Positions 1-8,500 of a stretch of DNA of 64,000 nucleotides are shown in pieces. Location: contig JAHDID010000035.1 in NCBI GenBank assembly GCA_020630975.1, forward strand, positions 1 to 64,000, read 5' to 3'. Within the stretch, counting starts at the first letter, position 1. Every line of letters starts with the position of its first letter. A program made the position numbers and the translations under genes. The stretch is from Verrucomicrobiota bacterium (GTDB lineage: Bacteria; Verrucomicrobiota; Verrucomicrobiia; Verrucomicrobiales; DEV007). A model generated the notes under the pieces. It made no database searches, had not been told where the DNA came from, and was given only the letters and a program-made list of their open reading frames with translations.

Positions 1-24
1 CTGAATTTTCCCATGACTAAGCTG

Positions 25-1806
25 CTATTGTTTCGCTTCAAAAGCCTCATTCAGCCACCCTACTAGCCTATTATTAGCTGGGCCGTAGAGGCCGTGGGGA
101 TGGTGGTCACAGGCGGCTTTGACGATGGCTTTGATGGGGCCACCTAGAGCGGTGTAGCGCTTTTCCAGAATGCCGGTGTTTTCACTGTAGGGGACGACTC
201 TGTCTGAGCCACCGGCGACGATCCAGATGGGGACCTCGGCTTGGGCGAGGGGTTTTAGGTTGTCGAGAGGGCCTTGCCAGAGGTTTTCGTCAGATAGGTC
301 GTAGGCAGTGAGGGCGGTTTGAAAGAGTTTGGCTGACTTGTTCTTTGGCCAGGAGCGGATGTCGGCTACGGCGGCATCTAGGTAGACGCCGGTCACTTTC
401 TCTGGATTGGCTATGGCCCAGTTGAGCGCAGGTAGCCCGCCACGGCTGAAGCCTTCCATCACGGGTTTTTCGGCCAAGTCGTATCTGTCGCGGACTTCGC
501 TATAGAATCGATCGAACCGCTGCATGGCTTCTGGCGCGCCGAAGAGATTCGCCACATCGGTCCAGCAGACATGCCAGCCATCGGCGAGCAGTGCCTCGTC
601 TAGACCAGGAAAGGCTCCCCAGAAGCGACAGCGCCAGATCCAGGGCTTCCCTGCGCGAGCCTGCTCAGGGCGAGCGACGCGACACTTGATACCCTCGATC
701 TGAAAGTCGTCGGTGGCGTAGGACTGCAGTGCGCGCCACTCGATGCTGCCGGGTAGCCGGGTGACCTTGCGGATTTTATCGGTCTCGGAGTCGCCGATGT
801 AGAGGTCGGCCGTGATCGGGTCGGTGCCGATGCCGTGGAGCCGTGCCATGCGGCAGGCCGCAGGATCGCCCTGGTCTGGGCCGTCGCCACGCTGGCCATC
901 GCCGACTATCGAGTGGAGCATGTGAGGCTCTGTACTCAGGTCGACCGCGCGCACGGTGTGCGACTCGGTGTCGGCTAGGTAGACCCGCTGGCCATCGGGT
1001 GAGAGGGCGACTCCTTTGGGCCCAGAGAGCTTGGACTCGAGAGCGGGGGTAGGTGCCGAGTGGTAGCCTCTTTTGCCGGTGCCAGCTATGTGCTGGAGAT
1101 TGCCCGCTGGCATGCTGATGCGATAGAGGGCATTGCCCTCGCGCAGGGCGAGCCAGAGATCGCCATCTGGTGCGAGATCGAGAGCCCTAGGGCCCTTTAG
1201 CGGGGTGTCTGGGCTGGCGACACTACCTGCAGGGGTAGGGTGTGCTTTGCCATTGCCACACCAGGTGGAGATGATGCCGGTGCTGAGTTCGACTCTGCGG
1301 ATGCGGTGGTTTTTGATATCGCAGATGTAGAGGTACTCTCCCGTGCTATCGAATGAGATGGAGTGCGGACGATGTAGCTGCGCCGCAGTGGCAGGACCGC
1401 CATCGCCAGAAACCCCGGGCTCTCCCGTGCCTGCCACAGTCGCGATCGTCTGGCTGCGAGCATCTAGCTTGCGGACGATGTGATTCTGCATCTCCACCCA
1501 GTAGAGATCGCCATCGGGATGAAAGCGGATCTCGTACGGCTCATTGAGATCGGCGGCTAGAGGTGCTCCGCCATCGCCTGAATAGCCTTTCTTTCCGGTG
1601 CCGACGATGGTCGAGACCTTGCCTGAGCGGCGATGGATGCGCTTGATCTGGTGGTGACTGGTATCGCAGAAATAGACATCGCCATCCAGCCCTACGATGA
1701 CTCCGAAAGGATTGTCGACGCCTTCGGGGCCGGCGATGGTGGTTATCTCGGCAGCTGGGGAGGAGAGCCAGCAGAGCAAAAGGGTGGCGGATAACAGCTT
1801 GGTCAT
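25..1806 (-). CDS. NHL-repeat / alpha-beta hydrolase fusion protein, secreted
   Basis: 593-residue protein. I chose the ATG at 1806 because it opens directly into a signal peptide (MTKLLSATLLLCWLSSPAA); the reading frame stays open further upstream but would run into the divergent neighbour. Residues about 22-350 contain repeated NHL-type beta-propeller blades (recurring GDGG, PxGV, VYFCDT/LYICD-like strands). Residues about 375-590 look like an alpha/beta hydrolase with nucleophile GFSRGGL, a probable acid in GGSDRVVPY and a probable His in HHPHGL. It would act outside the cytoplasm; the propeller may be a binding platform for the esterase or peptidase-like domain. No substrate can be named. 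It is divergent from the metallophosphoesterase gene, with only 48 bases between the starts. Confidence 0.75.
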   Translation of the reverse strand: MTKLLSATLLLCWLSSPAAEITTIAGPEGVDNPFGVIVGLDGDVYFCDTSHHQIKRIHRRSGKVSTIVGTGKKGYSGDGGAPLAADLNEPYEIRFHPDGDLYWVEMQNHIVRKLDARSQTIATVAGTGEPGVSGDGGPATAAQLHRPHSISFDSTGEYLYICDIKNHRIRRVELSTGIISTWCGNGKAHPTPAGSVASPDTPLKGPRALDLAPDGDLWLALREGNALYRISMPAGNLQHIAGTGKRGYHSAPTPALESKLSGPKGVALSPDGQRVYLADTESHTVRAVDLSTEPHMLHSIVGDGQRGDGPDQGDPAACRMARLHGIGTDPITADLYIGDSETDKIRKVTRLPGSIEWRALQSYATDDFQIEGIKCRVARPEQARAGKPWIWRCRFWGAFPGLDEALLADGWHVCWTDVANLFGAPEAMQRFDRFYSEVRDRYDLAEKPVMEGFSRGGLPALNWAIANPEKVTGVYLDAAVADIRSWPKNKSAKLFQTALTAYDLSDENLWQGPLDNLKPLAQAEVPIWIVAGGSDRVVPYSENTGILEKRYTALGGPIKAIVKAACDHHPHGLYGPANNRLVGWLNEAFEAKQ

Positions 1807-1854
1807 GAAGCCAGCAGTAGACAAAGTGCCAACTTTCTGCAAGGAAAAGGAGAC

Positions 1855-2481
1855 ATGCGTATCGTCTGTATCAGCGACACACATGGTATGGAGCACAGGC
1901 TGGCTCACGACATACCAGATGGTGATATCCTGCTCCACGCCGGGGATATCACTCGTAATGGCTTGCCCAGAGATCTAGAGGCGCTGGATCGATTCTTTGA
2001 GTCGCTGCCCCACAAGCACAAGATTTTCACCCCGGGGAACCACGATTGGTGCTTTGAAAAGAATCCTGAGCGAGCTGCGGCTATGGTGCCGCACGCCACG
2101 TGCCTGATCGATCAATCGGTGAAAGTGGCTGGGATCCGCATCTGGGGCAGCCCGTGGCAGCCGGAGTATCACGACTGGGCCTTCAATCTGCCTCGTGGCC
2201 AAGCGCTGGCCGAGAAGTGGGCGCTGATTCCGGAGCACACCGATATCGTCATCACTCATGGACCTGTCAGAGGGATCAGAGATCTCTGCTCGCATGGTGG
2301 TCACGAGGGCTGTGATGATCTGCGCGATCGCCTGCAGGAGGTGAAACCTAGGCTGCATGTCTGTGGACATATCCACGAGGCTTATGGGGTGGAAAAGGTC
2401 GGAGAGACCACTTACATCAATGCTTCGATCTGCGATCAGGGCTACAAGCCGAGCCGTGCGCCATTGGTTTTCGACTGGTGA
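1855..2481 (+). CDS. calcineurin-like metallophosphoesterase
   Basis: 208-residue cytoplasmic phosphoesterase. All the metal-binding blocks of the family are visible in order: DTHG near residue 8, GDIT near 31, GNHD near 61, a THGP block near 136 and GHIH near 174. It resembles the small single-domain UPF0046/MPPED-like group. The start is well supported by AGGAG a few bases before the ATG. The substrate is unknown; a phosphodiester or phosphomonoester is expected from the family. It reads toward rpsU, but rpsU has its own promoter. Confidence 0.85.
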   Translation: MRIVCISDTHGMEHRLAHDIPDGDILLHAGDITRNGLPRDLEALDRFFESLPHKHKIFTPGNHDWCFEKNPERAAAMVPHATCLIDQSVKVAGIRIWGSPWQPEYHDWAFNLPRGQALAEKWALIPEHTDIVITHGPVRGIRDLCSHGGHEGCDDLRDRLQEVKPRLHVCGHIHEAYGVEKVGETTYINASICDQGYKPSRAPLVFDW

Positions 2482-2505
2482 CGTGAGCGGATGCTCATCT
2501 GGTGC

Positions 2506-2534
2506 TTGACAGCGTGGCCTATGGTCCGTAAATT
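2506..2534 (+). promoter_or_regulatory. sigma70-type promoter of rpsU
   Basis: A perfect TTGACA at 2506-2511 is followed after 17 bases by TAAATT at 2529-2534 (4 of 6 matches to the -10 consensus). It lies about 70 bases upstream of rpsU in a region with no other gene. Confidence 0.6.
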
Positions 2535-2604
2535 CCGCGCTCTTTGTTTTGTAGAAACAAAGTGGAAATAGGAGACAACACCAAATTAGGAAAGAACTAA
2601 GCAT

Positions 2605-2865
2605 ATGATGCCGGAAGTCGATGTAAAAAAAGGAGAGTCCGTAGACAGGGCCCTCAAGCGCCTCAAGGGCAAAATGGAGAGCGAAGGAATCATGGAGGAG
2701 GTACGTCGTCTCCGTGCATTCGAGACTCCTACCCAAAAAGCTAAGCGTAAGGCTCGCTCAAACGCTAAGCGCAATAAGAATAGGCCTCGCTTCACACTGG
2801 CCGATCCTAAGCCACCCAGAGATGAAGAGGGTGCAGCACCAGCAGCAGCTCCTGCATCTGAGTAA
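2605..2865 (+). CDS. rpsU: 30S ribosomal protein bS21
   Basis: 86-residue basic protein. Residues 1-60 match bS21 (VDVKKGESVDRALKRLKGK, then an Arg/Lys-rich helix ending KRNKNRPRF). The C-terminal 25 residues form an acidic/Ala-Pro tail (EEGAAPAAAPASE) that is longer than in enterobacterial S21. Member of the small ribosomal subunit near the mRNA exit platform. AGGAAAG lies upstream of the ATG. It is a single-gene unit bounded by a promoter at 2506 and a terminator at 2904. Confidence 0.92.
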   Translation: MMPEVDVKKGESVDRALKRLKGKMESEGIMEEVRRLRAFETPTQKAKRKARSNAKRNKNRPRFTLADPKPPRDEEGAAPAAAPASE

Positions 2866-2903
2866 TTTTCCACTCACCTGATCTCCTACTTTCCAAAACT
2901 CTG

Positions 2904-2933
2904 AAAAAAGCGATGGTCACCATCGCTTTTTTT
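2904..2933 (+). terminator. rho-independent terminator after rpsU
   Basis: Perfect stem GCGATGG / CCATCGC with a TCA loop, preceded by six A and followed by seven T. It lies 38 bases after the rpsU stop. The A and T tracts make it usable from either strand. Confidence 0.85.
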
Positions 2934-2997
2934 GTGCCCAGCCACCAGGAAATGGGGTGGGATGCTTATTTTTCAAACTCAGCTATCTTCATTCGCT

Positions 2998-4095
2998 ATG
3001 TACTACATCGTATCCCGAGAGCAACACGAGGCCCTAGTCGTCGCTGCCTACGAGCACCGCGGCTACCACACAGACGAAGCCCAGGCAGCGGCACGCATGT
3101 GCTCGGAGGCGAGCTGGCATGGCATCCGCACGCACAATGCGCTGAAGGCCCTGCATCTCGATGAGCTATTCGGCAGTGCTGTCGGCGGCTGCGCACCAGG
3201 TGCCCAGATCGAAAAGATCGACTCGCCGTTCGCCGCCACGGAGTCATGGAATGCCAATCTCAAGCTCGGTCAGGCAGTCGCCTGCGAGGCGATGGAGACC
3301 TGTATCCAGCTGGCCGACAAATACGGCACAGGCACTGTAGCTGTGGACAACGCCTTTCACTACCTGTGGGGTGGTGGCTACGTGATGGATGCCGCCAGGC
3401 GCGGCTACATCGCCTACACGAATTGTACCTCCACGCTGGCTGAGGTGGTGCCCTTTGGTGGAAAATTTCCGACGCTAGGCACGAATCCGCATAGCTGGGG
3501 TTTTCCCACCACTGATGCTATCGGCTACCCAGTGGTGATCGATTGGGCGACCTCTGAGGTGGCCATGGGCAAGGTGCAGCAGTACAAGCGTGAGGGCAAA
3601 AAGCTGGAGGCACCATTTGGCGTGGATGCCGATGGCCAACCGACTGACGATCCCGAGGCGATCCAGGCATTGCTGCCCTTCGGCCGGCACAAAGGCTATG
3701 GCCTAGGTCTGCTAAATGAGCTGTATGGTGGCGCTATCGGCGGCTCACTACCGACGCTACGCGGCCGTCCCGACGCTGCTGATGGGACTGGTGAAAAGAC
3801 CACCTCGGTCTTTTACTTTCAGGTGACTCACCCCGAGGCGATCTCTGGTGGGGCTTTCTCCAATGGCCGCTCTCAGTCGGATAATATCTCAGCCATCGTG
3901 CAGGACGTGCTCGGCCATGGCAATCAGACTTGTATGCTGCCAGGGACGATCGAGGCAAACAATGCTGCCGAGAGTGAGAAGGCTGGCGGTCTGCTTTTCA
4001 CCGAAGTCGAGATCAAAGGCTTCATCGCACTAGCCGAAGAGTGTGGCGTCGATGCTGCGGCTTGGGATATGGGCCAACTGCCGACTTATGGTTAG
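2998..4095 (+). CDS. Ldh2/MdhB-family NAD(P)-dependent malate/lactate-type dehydrogenase
   Basis: 365-residue cytoplasmic oxidoreductase of the Ldh2 (malate/L-lactate/ureidoglycolate dehydrogenase) fold, not the classical Rossmann LDH. Family blocks seen: an N-terminal helix with WHGIRTHNALK (the SHG-like catalytic-site region), GTNPHSWGFP, VIDWATSEVAMGK, DADGQPTDDP and PFGRHKGYGL. Start choice is uncertain: the ATG at 2998 gives the normal family N-terminus, while an ATG at 2962 with a G-rich upstream stretch would add 12 residues. The exact 2-oxo/2-hydroxy acid substrate cannot be told. It is followed by repeat array A and a terminator. Confidence 0.85.
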   Translation: MYYIVSREQHEALVVAAYEHRGYHTDEAQAAARMCSEASWHGIRTHNALKALHLDELFGSAVGGCAPGAQIEKIDSPFAATESWNANLKLGQAVACEAMETCIQLADKYGTGTVAVDNAFHYLWGGGYVMDAARRGYIAYTNCTSTLAEVVPFGGKFPTLGTNPHSWGFPTTDAIGYPVVIDWATSEVAMGKVQQYKREGKKLEAPFGVDADGQPTDDPEAIQALLPFGRHKGYGLGLLNELYGGAIGGSLPTLRGRPDAADGTGEKTTSVFYFQVTHPEAISGGAFSNGRSQSDNISAIVQDVLGHGNQTCMLPGTIEANNAAESEKAGGLLFTEVEIKGFIALAEECGVDAAAWDMGQLPTYG

Positions 4096-4108
4096 CAAAT
4101 GCCTCAAA

Positions 4109-4143
4109 TTCAATAGGGTACAATTTTCACTCAATAGGGTACA
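4109..4143 (+). repeat. 21-bp-step repeat array A (two units)
   Basis: Two copies of the 14-base core TTCAATAGGGTACA (second copy starts CTC), at 4109-4122 and 4130-4143, 21 bases start to start, with the 7-base spacer ATTTTCA. Intergenic, 13 bases after the Ldh2-family gene. Same family as the arrays at 14785, 37435 and 57672. Confidence 0.85.
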
Positions 4144-4157
4144 GTCTTTGAAAAACT

Positions 4158-4197
4158 AAAAAGCTGACGGTGGCGCGGATGCCACCGTCAGCTTTTT
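4158..4197. terminator. bidirectional rho-independent terminator
   Basis: Perfect 12-bp stem GCTGACGGTGGC / GCCACCGTCAGC with loop GCGGAT, flanked by AAAAA and TTTTT. It lies between the convergent Ldh2-family gene (+) and pseudopilin gene (-) and can serve both. Confidence 0.9.
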
Positions 4198-4236
4198 ACC
4201 ATGAAAGAAAGATGTGACTCGAGTGGAGTCGGTATC

Positions 4237-4647
4237 CTATGGATCGGATACGAATACTAATTTGTAGTTTCTACCGGCTTGCTCGATTCTTAAGTACTTT
4301 TCGGCCTCGAGAGCGGCTTGGACAGAGATGGGTACTTTGAAAGTGGCTTCAATGTGTTTGCCTTGTACACCCACAGAAAGATTGTCGATGCTAGCTTGTA
4401 TTCCACCTCCAGGTGCGGCGGCTGGAACGACATGTATAGCACCAGCTTCGGTAGCCGCAGCGGATACTTGGGCTATCTGTTGAGCATTGCGCTTAGCTGC
4501 TGCGACTTTGGCTTTTTCTCTGATACCGGTCACCGAAGCGATGCCAATGGCAGATATGATGCCGATGACTGCTACTGTGACGAGAATCTCGACCAAGCTA
4601 AAACCTCTGTGGCGAGAGAGTTTGGAATGACCTTTTTTGATAATCAT
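4237..4647 (-). CDS. type II secretion / type IV pilin-like pseudopilin
   Basis: 136 residues with a class III prepilin signal: a basic leader (MIIKKGHSKLSRHR), cleavage after G, then the N-methylated hydrophobic helix beginning FSLVEILVTVAVIG with the conserved Glu at +5. The rest is a short globular domain rich in Ala and Gly. It would be processed by PilD-type peptidase at the inner membrane and assembled into a pseudopilus. No other pilus or secretion gene is adjacent, so it is an orphan minor pilin. The upstream region (4648-4724) is strongly AT-rich, as expected for a promoter. Confidence 0.8.
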   Translation of the reverse strand: MIIKKGHSKLSRHRGFSLVEILVTVAVIGIISAIGIASVTGIREKAKVAAAKRNAQQIAQVSAAATEAGAIHVVPAAAPGGGIQASIDNLSVGVQGKHIEATFKVPISVQAALEAEKYLRIEQAGRNYKLVFVSDP

Positions 4648-4724
4648 TTGCTGTTGTGTTAACGGATTCTTCTATTTTAAGCAAATTTATTATAATATCA
4701 ATAATTTTTATAACTTAAGTGAAT

Positions 4725-5402
4725 TTAGAACCAGATCCGTTGTCGTCTCGATTGAGAGTCGGGCAGAGCTGTGGCGGTGTGTTGGGCGATGCGGTCGGCG
4801 CTCCAGGCTACAGCACAGGCATCTAGCAGGTCGTCGGGAGGTATCTTGCCTAGGGTGCCGCCTAGAGTTTTGGGCAGGCAGATGCCCTGTTTCTCCAGCA
4901 AGCTGACTCGGGCCGACTGGCCATCCCAGGTTTTCTTGGCGTAGTCGAGTGGGGTGCCATCGTTCATCGCTAGAAAGCTGAGCTCTGGGAGAATCTCGTA
5001 GATCCTGTCATCCTGTAGGGAAATCTCCTCTGCCTGACGGATATGGCCCATCAGGGCGAAGCTCTGAGCGGAGATGCCGCGCCCCGACCGGTCTTTAGCT
5101 GTAGCATTGGCTGCTCGGTAGCTGTGCCAGCTCGGGTCTAGACAGAAGGCTGGTGGCGGATCGAAGACACTGCTGCGCCGTGGTCCGAGGAGGGATCTGG
5201 CTAGTACATCGGCCTCTCGCGGTGGCTGCTCGACTAGCCCGATGGGGACATCTATCCCGATGATAGCGGGCTCCTCGAGCTGGGTCAGCTCGGCCAGGCG
5301 ATCGTAGATCGCGATCTGATCTAGGGCGCCATTGAGCAGGGATACGGCTACCCATCTGCCTCGCCAGCCATCGACGCCGATCACTTTTCTGCTATCTGCC
5401 AT
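4725..5402 (-). CDS. DUF429 domain protein
   Basis: 225-residue protein matching DUF429, whose fold is RNase H-like: it opens with IGVDGWRGRWV, has a second acidic strand IIGIDVPIGL, then RRSSVFDPPP, YEILPELSF and a C-terminal DDLLDACAVAWSA. The repeated acidic strands fit a metal-dependent nuclease-like active site, but the family function is not established. It stands alone, divergent from the large glycosidase-like gene. Confidence 0.75.
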   Translation of the reverse strand: MADSRKVIGVDGWRGRWVAVSLLNGALDQIAIYDRLAELTQLEEPAIIGIDVPIGLVEQPPREADVLARSLLGPRRSSVFDPPPAFCLDPSWHSYRAANATAKDRSGRGISAQSFALMGHIRQAEEISLQDDRIYEILPELSFLAMNDGTPLDYAKKTWDGQSARVSLLEKQGICLPKTLGGTLGKIPPDDLLDACAVAWSADRIAQHTATALPDSQSRRQRIWF

Positions 5403-5519
5403 GGCTGAATAGTACGTCTGAGTGCATCTAGAAGCCGAATCGGATTTGAAAGCGGCGACTTCTTTTGTAACATCGCGGTGATCAATAGGTGACGAGTGAG
5501 AGGAGATGGGAAAAAATCG

Positions 5520-8500
5520 ATGAATAGAGGGCTGGCCAGCCTATTGGCCGCTGCAGTGATCTGTCTGGGGATCTGCAGGGGGCAGGATACCGATGGGCGA
5601 TATGTGCCTTCGGCTGGCCGCACTCTGGTCTTCGTGGGCGGTTCTGCAGAGTCGATCGGAGGCACTCGTGAGCACCGAGACGGCTATGTGAACAATGTGG
5701 ATGTGCCAGCCGGTGTCTCAGAGATCATCGAGCTGCAGAGTGATCGAGCTGACCTCGAGCCACTCAGAGACAAGCTGGACTCTCTGCTACTGGATCGGTG
5801 CATCTTCCACCTGCGGTTGGATCTGAGTGATTCATTGGTCAGTGCTTTGGTGGATGATCAGCAGCCTCCGGTCTTGGTCGAGTTAGCACAGTGCCTGGCT
5901 GACTACCCAGAGCGGGCATTTTATCTGGAGATCCCGTTTCGGATGGTGTGGCGACCGGAGGACTATCAGATAGCGTTTCGTAGGATTTTCACTTTTCTGC
6001 GGAGGAACAAACTGGCGAATATCTCGACGATTTACTCCTCGGCAGAGCCAGCAGAGTTGGGGCACTACGATCTCTATCACCCCGGATCGATTTACTACAG
6101 CTGGATCGGGTCTCTGTACCATCAGCCGGTAGATGTGGAAGCGGCTCTGGACTTTGCGCAGCGTGCCGAGAAGCCAGTCATGCTGACCCAAGTGGCAGCC
6201 GACGAGCTGACTACTGAGTGGCTAGAGGAGTTCTTCCGCTGGATGGGTGAGAATGGGCAGCAGGTCAGGGCATTTTCCTATCGCTACGAGGGTGAGTCGG
6301 TCTTTTCTGAAAAGCCAGATCTGGAGACAGTGTGGCAGGCGGCGATACGTGAGCCCAGTATGCTGAGCTCGCGGGCCAAGCCCTATGAGCATATCGGCTT
6401 CCCCAAGGAGCTGAGGCCTCCGGCAGCTCCGGTAGCCGTGCAAATGCATCCCTATCGCGATAGCTCGAAGGACCTAACCGAGCGGGTGGAGGACCTGCTA
6501 GCTCGGATGACAGTGGAGGAAAAGATCGCTCAGCTGATCTGCCTGCCATCGCCACCATGGCTACTCTCTCGCGAAGTCCTAGAGGCGAGGTATCCCCACG
6601 GGATCGGGGTGATCGACTCCGGCCACCTCAGTGTCGAAGCGGATGCCAAACAATACCTCGCCCTGCAGGACTATCTGACCCAGCACACGAGGCTGGGAGT
6701 GCCAGCTATCCGCCAGTGCGAGGCGGCACATGGGTTGCTGAAAGATGGTGCGGTATCTTTTCCCACGCCGCTGGCACTATCCTGCTCTTGGGATGTGGAG
6801 CTGGTCGAGCAGATCTACGCGCATATCGCTGCCGAGGCGCGCGCACGAGGTATCCAGCAGGTCGTGGCGCCGAGCATGGACTTGAGCCGAGAGCTACGCT
6901 GGGGGCAGCTGGATCACACACTGGGAGAGGATGTGTATCTGGCCAGTCAACTAGCGACTGCGATGATCCGCGGCCTGCAGGGCGGTGGCGAGAGCGAGGG
7001 CTTTGCCCGAGATCGTGTGGCTGCAGTAGCGCGGCATCTGGGTGGTAGGAGTGATCCCGAGGGCGGTATCTATGGTGATCCTTATCAGCGTGAGCGAAGC
7101 GATTATTTCCATACCGAGATCTCAGGGTACCGGCAAATTTTTGACAAGACACAACCGGCAGCCCTCATCGTAGGGAGCAATGATCTGCTGGGCATGGCAG
7201 CAATGACGAGTGATTGGCTACTGCGAGATGTGCTGCGCAAACAGCTGGCCTATGGAGGGCTGATCTATTCTCAGCGCGGGTCCCTAGAGTCTTTGGGTGC
7301 GGAGATGGTGACGACCGCGATTGCCGCAGGGGTGCAGATCGAGTTCAGCCGGTCGAAGCAGCCTGCCTTTGCGGACCTCAAGGAGCAGCTCGATACGGGG
7401 CAGCTGTCTCAATCATCGCTGGATACCGCTGTGCGAGCTATGCTCGAGCACAAGTTTCGCCTGCGTCTTTTCGATAGCACATTACCGAGTGTACCACTGG
7501 CTCGTGTGCTAGCTAATAACGAGGGGCTGGCACATCAGGCTGCGCGGCAGTCGCTGGTATTATTGGAGAATCGCGAGGCCTTTCTCCCTCTGCAGTCTGA
7601 TCAATTTAAAAAGATAGCCGTGATCGGCCCCAATTCAGATACTTGTCGATTGGGCTCATTTTCCGGCACACCGGTGAAGACGAGTTCACTGCTAGAGGCT
7701 GTCACACAGATCGCCGATTCATCGGTAGAGATATTGCATGCTCCGGGCAGCATCTTTGCGCTGAATGATACGAACCAGAGCTACAAAAACCTCTATCTCG
7801 TGAAGAATGCGAATCTCGCTCCGATCTCGCTGAATGAACCACTCATCGCAGAGGCGGTGTCTCTAGCTGAAAGAGCAGATGTGGTGATCCTGGCCCTAGG
7901 CGAGAGCGAATTCAGCTCGCGCAACAGTCGAGGCCCAGCGCAGCCAGATCAGCCGATACGTCTCGATCTGAGCGAGTCGCAGAAAAAGCTAGCAGAAGCG
8001 ATACTGGCTACAGGCAAGCCAGTGGTGCTTTATTTAGCTCACGGTCGCCCCATCACTCTAGGGCACATGCGGAAGCGATTTCGCGCGATCCTGACAGGGC
8101 ACTTCAATGGGCAAGCCACTGGGCGGGCTGCTGCGGAGGCGATCTTTGGTAAGTACAACCCATCTGGCAAATTAACCGTGAGCTGGCCTACCTGGACAGA
8201 TCTGCTGCCGGTGTACTACAACAAACCGGTGAGCTTGAGCTTTGAGGCTGAGGAGGGCATCGGTAAAAATCAGAGCGTGGCCTACCCATTCGGACATGGG
8301 CTCAGCTACACGCAGTATCGCTATGGTCAGCCCAGTGTGAGTAGCGATACGCTGGCTCGGGAGGGGGACTTCGTGCGGGTGGCTTTCGAGCTAGAGAATG
8401 TGGGCGAACGTGAGGGCACGGAGATCGCACAGCTGTATGTGACGCCGCTAGATGATCAGGGTAGGCGATTAACCACTGAGCTAAAGGCCTTTAGCCGAGT

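Noticed and set aside
1975-2736. 253-codon open frame antisense to the metallophosphoesterase and rpsU
   Set aside because: It lies over two well-supported genes, runs through the rpsU promoter, and its translation has no domain character.
4109-4143. TACAAT in the repeat units as a -10 promoter element
   Set aside because: No -35-like hexamer lies at 16-18 bases upstream, and only some units have AT after the core.
5496-5519. GTG start eight codons upstream for the triple glycosidase-like gene
   Set aside because: It would add a charged octapeptide in front of a normal signal peptide; the ATG at 5520 gives the clean signal.
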